This document shows, piece by piece, positions 1-5,624 of a stretch of 6,494 nucleotides of DNA. The notes under the pieces are model-generated. The model did no database searches, was not told the origin of the DNA, and worked only from the letters and a program-made list of their open reading frames with translations. The DNA is taken from NCBI GenBank assembly GCA_937898895.1, contig CALDKL010000519.1, forward strand, positions 1 to 6,494, written 5' to 3'. Positions within the stretch are counted from its first letter, which is position 1. Each line of letters opens with the position of its first letter. Made by a program: the position numbers and the translations under genes. Source of the DNA: an uncultured Verrucomicrobiae bacterium. Its GTDB lineage: Bacteria > Verrucomicrobiota > Verrucomicrobiia > Verrucomicrobiales > DEV007.

Positions 1-60
1 AATCTGAAATCCTTCTTCAGGGAAGGGTTGACTCCGCCATGCAACCCTGTTGATTCCGGC

Positions 61-1224
61 ATGTTCCCTGACTCCAACGCCGGGAAGGTCGGCGGCTTTG
101 AAACCCGCGCAATCCATCTCGGACGCGACTTCGTGAGTGACACCGGTGCGGTGACTCCGCCGGTGTGGCTCACGTCCACCTTCGAGTATGGCAATCCGAA
201 TGACTTCGACTACACACGGTCGGGCAATCCGAATTTCCGCCTGCTCGACCGCGCCGTCGCCAGTCTCGAGGGCGCGGCGTTTTCGACTTGCTTCGGCAGC
301 GGGGTCTCGGCGATCACCGCCGTCGTCTCGACGCTGAAAAGCGGTGACGTCGTCGTGGCCGAAGAGAATCTCTATGGCTGCACCTTCCGCCTCTTCGCCC
401 AGGTCTTTGCGAAATTCGGGGTCTCGGTCGTCTACCTCGACTTCACCGATCCGGACTCGCTCGAAACGCTCGCCACCCATTCGCCGACCCTGGTCTGGAT
501 CGAATCTCCGACGAATCCAAATCTGAAAGTGATCGACATTGCCGCCGTGGCCAAGGCCGCTCATGCCGCCGGATCGCCGCTGCTAGTCGACAACACGTTC
601 GCGAGCAGTTACCTGCAACGCCCGATCGAGCTGGGGGCCGATCTTTCCCTGATTTCCCTGACCAAATACGCCAATGGGCACTCCGACGCCCTTGCCGGGG
701 CCGTCTGCACGAACTCGGAAGAGTGGCAGGCAAAGATGGTGTTTGCTCAGAAAGCCCTCGGTCTTCAGCCCGCCCCGATGGACTGCTGGCTGGTCTCTCG
801 TGGCTTGAAGACGCTTTCGGTGCGGATGGAGCGGCACAGTGCCAATGCCCTAACCTTCGCCGAATTTCTCGAGAAGGACACGGATGCCCTCACGGTTCGA
901 TATCCCTTCCTGCCCTCGCATCCCCAGCACGAGATCGCGAAACGCCAGATGCGCGGTGGCTCGGGCATCGTCACGGTCGACTTCGGGAGAAACCTCGCGG
1001 ATACCCAGGCCTTGCTCGGACGGCTCGCCTTGTTTCCCAAGGCCGAAAGCCTCGGCGGGGTCGAGTCGCTCTGCTGCCATCCCGCCTCAATGACCCACGC
1101 GAGTGTGCCGAGGGAACGCCGCGAAGCCGTCGGCATCACCGATTCACTCGTGCGATTCTCCGTCGGGATCGAGACGGTCGAAGACCTCATCGAAGACGTC
1201 CGCACGGCTCTCGTGAAATCCTGA
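61..1224 (+). CDS. Cys/Met metabolism PLP-dependent enzyme (cystathionine beta-lyase / gamma-synthase type)
   Basis: This is a fold-type I PLP enzyme of the transsulfuration family, acting in the cytoplasm on cystathionine, homoserine esters or related substrates. Numbering from the ATG at 61 (387 aa), it shows YTRSGNPN at about 51-58 (the YxRxxNP phosphate-binding motif), the FGSG turn at 78-81, ENLYG with the PLP-stacking Tyr at 105, VDNT with the ring-binding Asp at 177, SLTKYANGHSD with the Schiff-base Lys at 202, SLGGVESL near 329-337 and RFSVGIE with the carboxylate-binding Arg at 366. The length is normal for the family. The reading frame stays open to the left window edge and a TTG at 28 is also possible. 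I prefer ATG 61 because family homology begins just after it (GGFETRAIH). The stop lies one base before the next gene, so the two are probably co-transcribed and translationally coupled. Beta-lyase, gamma-synthase, gamma-lyase and sulfhydrylase activities cannot be told apart by eye; the STR2-like neighbour makes beta-lyase attractive. Cys-Cys at 338-339 in the substrate-side loop is unusual. Confidence 0.93.
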   Translation: MFPDSNAGKVGGFETRAIHLGRDFVSDTGAVTPPVWLTSTFEYGNPNDFDYTRSGNPNFRLLDRAVASLEGAAFSTCFGSGVSAITAVVSTLKSGDVVVAEENLYGCTFRLFAQVFAKFGVSVVYLDFTDPDSLETLATHSPTLVWIESPTNPNLKVIDIAAVAKAAHAAGSPLLVDNTFASSYLQRPIELGADLSLISLTKYANGHSDALAGAVCTNSEEWQAKMVFAQKALGLQPAPMDCWLVSRGLKTLSVRMERHSANALTFAEFLEKDTDALTVRYPFLPSHPQHEIAKRQMRGGSGIVTVDFGRNLADTQALLGRLALFPKAESLGGVESLCCHPASMTHASVPRERREAVGITDSLVRFSVGIETVEDLIEDVRTALVKS

Positions 1225-1225
1225 C

Positions 1226-2767
1226 ATGGCCACACGCGACCCTTTCGACAATCCCTTCTGCCACCCCGAGGATCTTGGCCTCGCCATCCCCGAGAGCGAT
1301 CATGCGGTCTCCGTCTGCCTCCCTCGATGGAGCGATGTGATCGGCTATGAAGAGGGCGACCCTGCGGTGCTCGATACGTTCGAGTGCGGTTATCCTCGCT
1401 TTGTCCCGCATCCCCATGTGGCGGAACTCTTTCTCGCGGCCCAGGCCGAGTTCGCGAAACATCAGAAGAAACCCGAGTCGGCACTCGTCTTTCCCTCGCT
1501 CGCGGCAGCCTGGCGCTGTGCGGATTTTGTGAAACGTCGCTGTGGGGCGTCTTCTCGCCTCGAGTCCTACGGATGGGGGAATCTCACCGCGATTCTCCTT
1601 GAAGAAGCCGCTTACGACACCGCGTGGAAGTACTGGCAGCACGGAGGCGAGATCACGAGCAGTCGCCTCGCCGAATCGGCGCTGAGCGATGCTCCACTCG
1701 CGCCCGAAATGGTGGAGGCCGGGGAAAAGGCAACTCGGATTCTTCGAGAACGGATCGCGGGTCTGTATCCGGGGGCTTCCGCCGGGGATGTCTTTCTGTT
1801 CTCCTCGGGGATGGGGGCGATTTCGGCGGTCTACCGCATCCTCACGGCACGGCGGCCCGGCGAGCCGACGGTGCAGGTGGAGTTTCCCTACCTCGATTCC
1901 TTCAAGCTCCAGGAGCAGTTCGGAGCCGGCGTCATCGATCTGACCGCGTCGGAAACGGGCGGGGCCGCCGATCTGGAAGCCCATTTCGCTTCCGGCGGAA
2001 ACGCCGCTGCGGTTTTCACGGAAGTGCCGAGCAATCCCCTTCTCCGCACGGCCGATCTGGCCGGAATCGCGGCGATCCTGCGGCACAAGGGTGTACCCCT
2101 GGTGATCGACGACACGGTCGCGACGCCGATGAATGTGGAGCCCTTCCGTTTCGCGGATGTCGCCACCTCGAGTCTGACAAAAGTGTTCTCCGGGGCGGGA
2201 GATGTCGCGGCCGGCTCGGTGGTCGTAAACCCTGCTTCGCCCGTTTATGAAGTCCTGAAAGCCTCCCTGCCCGCCGAAGAGGCTGCCAGTCCGCTCTTTG
2301 TCCGCGATGCGATGGTCCTGGAAAAGAATTCCCGGCACTTTGCGGAACGGGTCGAGGCCACCAATGAGAATGGCCTCGCTCTCGTCGAATGGTTCCGGTC
2401 ACGACCCGAGGTCAAGACGGTTTGGCACCCCTCCCTTGTTTGTCGCGAGTCCTACGAAGCGGCCATGCGCCCCGATGGGGGATTCGGGGGGCTTTTCTCA
2501 ATCGATCTGCACGGGGGAGAAGCGGCGGCGGCGGCCTTCTACGATGCTCTCGAAATCTCCAAGGGCCCCAGCCTCGGGACGGATTTCAGTCTCGTCAGTC
2601 CCTACACCCTGCTGGCGCATTACAAAGAACTCGACTGGGCGGCGGGCAGGGGTGCCTCCCGAAATCTGATTCGAATCTGGATCGGGTTGGAGGAACCCGA
2701 GGATCTGCAGGACCGCTTCGCGCGGGCCTTGGCGGCGATTCCGGAATCGCAGAATTCGGAACCTTAA
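1226..2767 (+). CDS. STR2-like cystathionine gamma-synthase with long N-terminal region
   Basis: This 513-aa PLP enzyme of the Cys/Met family probably joins an activated homoserine to cysteine to give cystathionine. Residues 1 to about 180 form a region missing from ordinary 380-400 aa members. It contains CLPRWSDVIGYEEGD (31-45) and ECGYPRFVPHP (53-63), which closely recall the N-terminal part of fungal cystathionine gamma-synthase (yeast STR2 type; from memory, not searched). The PLP core follows: SSGMGAIS (193-200), FPYLDSFK (220-227) with Tyr222 placed to stack on the cofactor, VPSNP (267-271), VIDDT (293-297) with the ring Asp, SSLTKVFSG (315-323) with the Schiff-base Lys319, and LIRIWIGLE (481-489) with Arg483. 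The standard YxRxxNP motif of the neighbouring enzyme is not evident. The ATG is one base after the upstream stop, without a clear Shine-Dalgarno, so coupled translation is likely. Family assignment is firm; the exact reaction is inferred. Confidence 0.88.
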   Translation: MATRDPFDNPFCHPEDLGLAIPESDHAVSVCLPRWSDVIGYEEGDPAVLDTFECGYPRFVPHPHVAELFLAAQAEFAKHQKKPESALVFPSLAAAWRCADFVKRRCGASSRLESYGWGNLTAILLEEAAYDTAWKYWQHGGEITSSRLAESALSDAPLAPEMVEAGEKATRILRERIAGLYPGASAGDVFLFSSGMGAISAVYRILTARRPGEPTVQVEFPYLDSFKLQEQFGAGVIDLTASETGGAADLEAHFASGGNAAAVFTEVPSNPLLRTADLAGIAAILRHKGVPLVIDDTVATPMNVEPFRFADVATSSLTKVFSGAGDVAAGSVVVNPASPVYEVLKASLPAEEAASPLFVRDAMVLEKNSRHFAERVEATNENGLALVEWFRSRPEVKTVWHPSLVCRESYEAAMRPDGGFGGLFSIDLHGGEAAAAAFYDALEISKGPSLGTDFSLVSPYTLLAHYKELDWAAGRGASRNLIRIWIGLEEPEDLQDRFARALAAIPESQNSEP

Positions 2768-2851
2768 GGTTTCTTAACTAGAAATTTTGCATTTCGGGCT
2801 TGCGAGAACCGCCGAAAACGCCTTTCATGGCCGATACGTGGATTTCTCTCT

Positions 2852-3454
2852 ATGAAAAAATGGTTCGCTTTCTTTTGCGCGGTTTGCCTGATGCCGACCT
2901 TCTCTGCCCAAGCGTGGATCGGGGGTCCGTTCAGCAACAATTCATTCTTCGAACCCGCCGGCACCGATGGGGTGTATGAGGCCACGGCAACGGCGTTCAA
3001 CGGAATCGGTCTCTATCGGTTTGCGGTGGGAAATGAATTTGTGGGGATCAATCCGACCGGGGTGAATGCTTCAGTGCCCTCGCAGAGCACGGTGCAACCC
3101 GGAACGCTTGTGACGGTTCCCGGGATCAGTTCGGGCAACGTGGTGATCGGTGCCTGGGGCAGCGGCTTCACGAACATCTGGTACTATCGGGGCGTGCAGT
3201 ACTTTGGAAATACACTCGGAACGGTGAATGCCGTCGCAGGTCAGGTCGTCGGGATGGCCGCAAGCCGGAACAACAACGGTGCGGGTGCTCTCCAGATCAC
3301 TTCGGCTTTCAAAGCGAAGCTGGTGAACACTGGCGAGTTTGTTGCCTCGACCCCCTTCAATGGAGTGGGACGGGCCGCTACGAACGGCGGTGTTCGTTTC
3401 CGCTTTACGGTGCTCGGCTCCAAGGTTTCCAACAATCTCTACTTTGGCCTCTGA
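2852..3454 (+). CDS. Small exported protein of unknown function
   Basis: This is a 200-aa protein whose function I do not recognise. Residues 1-21 are a clear Sec signal peptide: Met-Lys-Lys, a hydrophobic core with two Cys, and an SAQA cleavage site before Trp22. The mature part of about 179 aa has no Cys, is rich in Gly, Asn, Val and aromatic residues, and looks beta-rich. A segment near the start (VYEATATAFNGIGLYRF, 41-57) is echoed near the end (EFVASTPFNGVG, 162-173), suggesting two related halves or strands. Gly/Asn-rich exported proteins of this look are common in Verrucomicrobiota (recollection, not searched). The ATG is preceded by no Shine-Dalgarno. An 84-bp gap separates it from the PLP gene upstream, so it likely has its own promoter, though no convincing -35/-10 pair is visible. 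The following pseudopilin frame begins directly at its stop, which suggests one transcript and perhaps a shared export or assembly role. Confidence 0.82.
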   Translation: MKKWFAFFCAVCLMPTFSAQAWIGGPFSNNSFFEPAGTDGVYEATATAFNGIGLYRFAVGNEFVGINPTGVNASVPSQSTVQPGTLVTVPGISSGNVVIGAWGSGFTNIWYYRGVQYFGNTLGTVNAVAGQVVGMAASRNNNGAGALQITSAFKAKLVNTGEFVASTPFNGVGRAATNGGVRFRFTVLGSKVSNNLYFGL

Positions 3455-3467
3455 TTGGGAGTCCTCC

Positions 3468-3500
3468 GGAAGGGGACCCGCCATGCCTGTCGCAGCGTGA
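3468..3500 (+). promoter_or_regulatory. Possible 5-codon leader ORF coupled to the pseudopilin start
   Basis: GGAAGGGG at 3468-3475 is one of the few good Shine-Dalgarno-like strings at a gene junction in this window. Seven bases later an ATG (3483) opens a frame of five codons (Met-Pro-Val-Ala-Ala) ending in TGA at 3498-3500, which overlaps the in-frame GTG of the pseudopilin at 3497. This would let ribosomes load on the strong site and re-initiate at GTG. The arrangement is seen directly; its use is inference and could be chance in GC-rich DNA. Confidence 0.25.
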
Positions 3501-4021
3501 GAAAGGTTCCCCACCTCCGGGTTTCAGGACTCAGTCTGCTGGAATTGCTGGTCGCAGTGGCATTGGGTGTGCTGCTGATTTCCCTGGCCATTCCGCTCTC
3601 CTCCCTCTTCCTTGATCGGGCGAAGAAGGCGCGATGCATCTCCAACATGCGGGTACTGCACTCCGCCCTCGCCGCCCATGTCACCGACAAGGGGCACTGG
3701 CCTCAGATGGAAAAAGACCGCTTCAACTTCACCGAGGAGGAGTTCTTCGAATTCTGGGTGAAGGCGACCGACCCCTACGGAATGAGCCAGGAGGCCTGGC
3801 TCTGCCCCATGGACCGCGCCCTCTCGGTGCGCGCGGGGAAAATGGAGGATCGATTCTACGGCTCCTACAATGTCACCCGCTTCGATGAAAGTCCCGCCAC
3901 CCCTTTCCGCTGGAACCAGCCCTGGGCGATGGAGCGAGGGAATTTCCACGGACGCGGCGTTCACATCCTCATGCCCGATGGTTCGGTGAACGAATCGATG
4001 AATCCGTTTGCGGGTCGGTGA
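3497..4021 (+). CDS. Type II secretion / type IV pilin-like pseudopilin
   Basis: This is a prepilin-like inner-membrane protein expected to be cut and N-methylated by a prepilin peptidase. Numbered from the GTG at 3497 (174 aa), a basic 11-residue leader ends in VSG, followed by LSLLELLVA with the hallmark Glu at position 5 of the mature chain (Glu16) and a hydrophobic helix to about residue 39. The soluble part has RAKKARCISNMRVL (41-54), WLCP (101-104) and a C-terminal HILMPDGSV (156-164). Paired Cys47/Cys103 and the late H-x4-DG resemble the many solitary pseudopilins of Verrucomicrobiota and Planctomycetota (DUF1559-like). A TTG at 3455, touching the preceding stop, would give 188 aa with a 25-residue leader. 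I prefer GTG because the leader then has typical length, but neither start has a good ribosome-binding site. No other secretion genes lie nearby, so its partner machinery must be encoded elsewhere. Confidence 0.87.
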   Translation: MRKVPHLRVSGLSLLELLVAVALGVLLISLAIPLSSLFLDRAKKARCISNMRVLHSALAAHVTDKGHWPQMEKDRFNFTEEEFFEFWVKATDPYGMSQEAWLCPMDRALSVRAGKMEDRFYGSYNVTRFDESPATPFRWNQPWAMERGNFHGRGVHILMPDGSVNESMNPFAGR

Positions 4022-4060
4022 GCGCAAACCGTTCCGATCCGGCAGCGTGTTGGATCAGAC

Positions 4061-4204
4061 GAAACACGGGAACGGCCAGCGACCGAAGGCACCGAAGACG
4101 CGGACCCCAAGGGGTGTGGCGGTGGAGACACTCATGAAGAGAGTGCCTTCCGAATCCACCGCTTTTCCTGGATTTGTCCGAGTATCCCGCGTGTTCCGTG
4201 GTTC
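4061..4204. repeat. Degenerate inverted-repeat element in the convergent gap
   Basis: The gene-free stretch 4022-4223 carries this element. Its outer ends are similar in inverted orientation: GAAACACGGGAAC at 4061-4073 and GTGTTCCGTGGTTC at 4191-4204, whose reverse complement is GAACCACGGAACAC. Inside are repeated ACCGAAG strings (4082-4088 and 4091-4097) and a perfect 8-bp inner stem (4119-4126 with 4155-4162). The ends resemble the ACACGGAA / TTCCGTGGTTCC strings that I recall as common between genes in Verrucomicrobiota and Planctomycetota; this was not checked. It has no transposase and no evident target duplication. It could be a decayed MITE-like element or a dispersed structured repeat. 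Confidence 0.45.
4119..4166 (+). terminator. Two-tier hairpin with TTTT, possible terminator of the pseudopilin transcript
   Basis: GCGGTGGA (4119-4126) pairs perfectly with TCCACCGC (4155-4162). Within the loop, CACTC (4129-4133) pairs with GAGTG (4141-4145) around a 7-base loop. TTTT follows at 4163-4166. It lies about 100 bp after the pseudopilin stop, between convergent genes. The stems are seen directly. The short T run and the internal loops make it a weak intrinsic terminator. On the minus strand no T run follows, so it would serve only the plus-strand transcript. Confidence 0.4.
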
Positions 4205-4223
4205 CCCATCGTCGGATTCAGGA

Positions 4224-5489
4224 TCAGAGGCTACGGATCGCCTTCAGATACTGATCCCAGTCGTAATCGGTGACATCGTGTTTCCCGCTGCGGATGTGGT
4301 AACGCACTCTGTCGCCGACGGGTTCGTTCAAACCCGGCATCTCCTCGACACCGACACCCTTCTTCCCGAGCAGTTCGTAGACGGGCCCGGCGTACTTCGC
4401 GGAAAGGAACTCACCCTTCGGATCGGCCCATTGATCTTCCACGGCACTCGCTATGTAGACGAGCCGCGGAGCGATCAGGGCGACCAACTCGTGCTGGTCG
4501 ACGGGCAGAGAAGCCTCGTTCTCATTGTACTGGTTGAAGGTGTCGGAAAACCAATGGGGGAAGGAGGTATTGATCCGCGCGACGCGCTCGCCGAAGCGGC
4601 GGCGACTCAGGGCCGCGCCCCCGCAGCCGGAGTCGTTTGAGATGACCATGGCGAAACGCTCGTCCTGGGCCCCGGCCCAGAGCGCCGTTTTTCCAAGTCG
4701 AGAATGGCCGAAGACGGCGACCCGCGTTTTGTCGATGGCAGGGTCGGTCTCGAGATAGTCCAGAGCCCGGCTCGCCCCCCAGGCCCAGGACCCGATCGAT
4801 CCCCACTCCGATGGCCCCGGTTTGCCAAAGAGGGCATGGATCCCGTTCGCGAAACCATCGTCGTAGTCCGGATCGATGTCGCCGTAGTAAAAGGTGGCGA
4901 GAGCGCATCCGGCATCGACGATTTTCTCCAGCGGCCAGCGCGAGGCCTGGTTTCCACGAGAGGATTCGGTGGCGCGGTGATCGAGGACCTGTCCCTTCTT
5001 GTCAGGCTCGTTGCTTTGTCTCATCCAAGCGCCGGACAAGGTGATCTCGGTGGAGGGATGAATCCCGTGATTGCCGGTGAAGTTGAGACCGATGAAGGCG
5101 GGGACTCCCCCCTCGGGGCGTTTGGTCGGCTTGATCACAAGCAGATCGACGGTGGGAGCACCCTCCTTTTCCGAGAAGTGGATCCGCACCTCCTCGAGGA
5201 TCGCTTTTCCATTGAGGAAACCGGCGACCGTTTTGCGGGGTTCGAAGCGCATCGTGTCCGGCCGCCCGACAGGTGTCTTTCCGTAGACATGGGCTTCAAA
5301 AAGTCGGAGCAACTCCACTCGCCGCCTCGACCAATCCTCCGGAGTCTTCACCGGGGTTCCCTCCTCGAAGCGCAAGGGATCGGGCAAGGTGTAGGCGGGT
5401 ACTTTGGCCTCGTCGTAGATGACTTCCTCCTCGGCGGTCAGGGTCAACAGGGGAAGGAAGGTCGCCAGAAGAACACAAGTCAGTCTCAT
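4224..5489 (-). CDS. Secreted CE15-type glucuronoyl esterase
   Basis: This is an alpha/beta hydrolase of carbohydrate esterase family 15. That family cuts the ester between lignin alcohols and (4-O-methyl)glucuronic acid on xylan. From the ATG whose first base is 5489 (421 aa), residues 1 to about 19 are a signal peptide. Other landmarks are YGKTPVG (69-75), GNHGI (139-143), RGNQASRWPLEKI (178-190), the nucleophile motif GHSRLGK with Ser263, SNDSGCGGAALSRR (284-297), FPHWFSDTFNQYN (310-322), an acidic block SAVEDQWADPKGEF (348-361) and SGKHDVTDYDW with His404. The usual catalytic Glu in an ESGxGG context is Asp286 here. Glu351, Asp352 or Asp356 in the acidic block may supply or share the acid role, as reported for some bacterial CE15 enzymes. 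A TTG at 5525 is in frame but would put 12 polar residues before the signal peptide, so I reject it. No binding or dockerin domain is present. It is divergent from the hydrolase at 5625 and convergent with the pseudopilin. Family call firm; substrate inferred. Confidence 0.92.
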   Translation of the reverse strand: MRLTCVLLATFLPLLTLTAEEEVIYDEAKVPAYTLPDPLRFEEGTPVKTPEDWSRRRVELLRLFEAHVYGKTPVGRPDTMRFEPRKTVAGFLNGKAILEEVRIHFSEKEGAPTVDLLVIKPTKRPEGGVPAFIGLNFTGNHGIHPSTEITLSGAWMRQSNEPDKKGQVLDHRATESSRGNQASRWPLEKIVDAGCALATFYYGDIDPDYDDGFANGIHALFGKPGPSEWGSIGSWAWGASRALDYLETDPAIDKTRVAVFGHSRLGKTALWAGAQDERFAMVISNDSGCGGAALSRRRFGERVARINTSFPHWFSDTFNQYNENEASLPVDQHELVALIAPRLVYIASAVEDQWADPKGEFLSAKYAGPVYELLGKKGVGVEEMPGLNEPVGDRVRYHIRSGKHDVTDYDWDQYLKAIRSL

Positions 5490-5500
5490 GCGCCGATCAT

Positions 5501-5520
5501 AGAATCGGGTGACCGATTCT
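5501..5520. promoter_or_regulatory. Perfect inverted repeat upstream of the CE15 gene
   Basis: AGAATCGG (5501-5508), a 4-base spacer GTGA, and CCGATTCT (5513-5520) form a perfect inverted repeat. It ends 11 bases before the esterase ATG. As DNA it could bind a dimeric regulator. As minus-strand RNA it would make an 8-bp stem with a 4-base loop just ahead of the start codon, able to affect translation. Which, if either, applies cannot be told from sequence. Confidence 0.45.
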
Positions 5521-5530
5521 CGCAATTGCG
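5521..5530. promoter_or_regulatory. 10-bp perfect palindrome in the divergent promoter region
   Basis: CGCAATTGCG reads the same on both strands and directly abuts the inverted repeat ending at 5520. It sits in the 135-bp region between two divergently transcribed exported hydrolases, a natural place for a shared operator. A 10-bp palindrome alone can occur by chance; its abutment to a second perfect repeat makes it more notable. No convincing -35/-10 elements were found around it. Confidence 0.35.
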
Positions 5531-5624
5531 CACTCGCGGAGATTCAGCGTTTCAGGCCATGACCAGGGAGAAACGGAAGCAACACCACTGTAACCAATTC
5601 GCCGCATCCGCAGTCTGACCAGAC

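Noticed and set aside
1..60. Sulfur-related riboswitch (for example SAM type) ahead of the first PLP gene
   Set aside because: Too little upstream sequence is present, and nothing in these bases forms a recognisable riboswitch.
1187..2338. Long open frame (about 383 codons) on the minus strand opposite the STR2-like gene
   Set aside because: It is antisense to a gene with clear PLP motifs, is low-complexity Arg/Gly-rich and shows no recognisable family. It is a by-product of GC-rich codon bias.
2761..2770. ACCTTAAGGT palindrome over the stop codon of the STR2-like gene as an operator
   Set aside because: It is a single 10-bp palindrome spanning a stop codon with no nearby promoter elements; chance is the simpler explanation.
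4104..4115. ACCCCAAGGGGT inverted repeat as a separate terminator
   Set aside because: The loop would be too small without opening pairs, and no T run follows. It is better seen as part of the larger element.
4008..4640. Plus-strand open frame of 210 codons over the convergent gap and the 3' end of the CE15 gene
   Set aside because: Half is antisense to the esterase and half reads through the inverted-repeat element, giving a FVRVSRVFRGSPS-type product typical of spurious translations of such repeats.
5486..5500. Four-codon mini-ORF (Met-Ile-Gly-Ala) overlapping the CE15 start codon on the minus strand
   Set aside because: It has no Shine-Dalgarno and is very short; overlap by chance is likely.
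4704..5618. Plus-strand open frame of about 304 codons opposite the CE15 gene
   Set aside because: The minus strand carries the signal peptide and catalytic motifs of CE15. The plus-strand product has no recognisable features.
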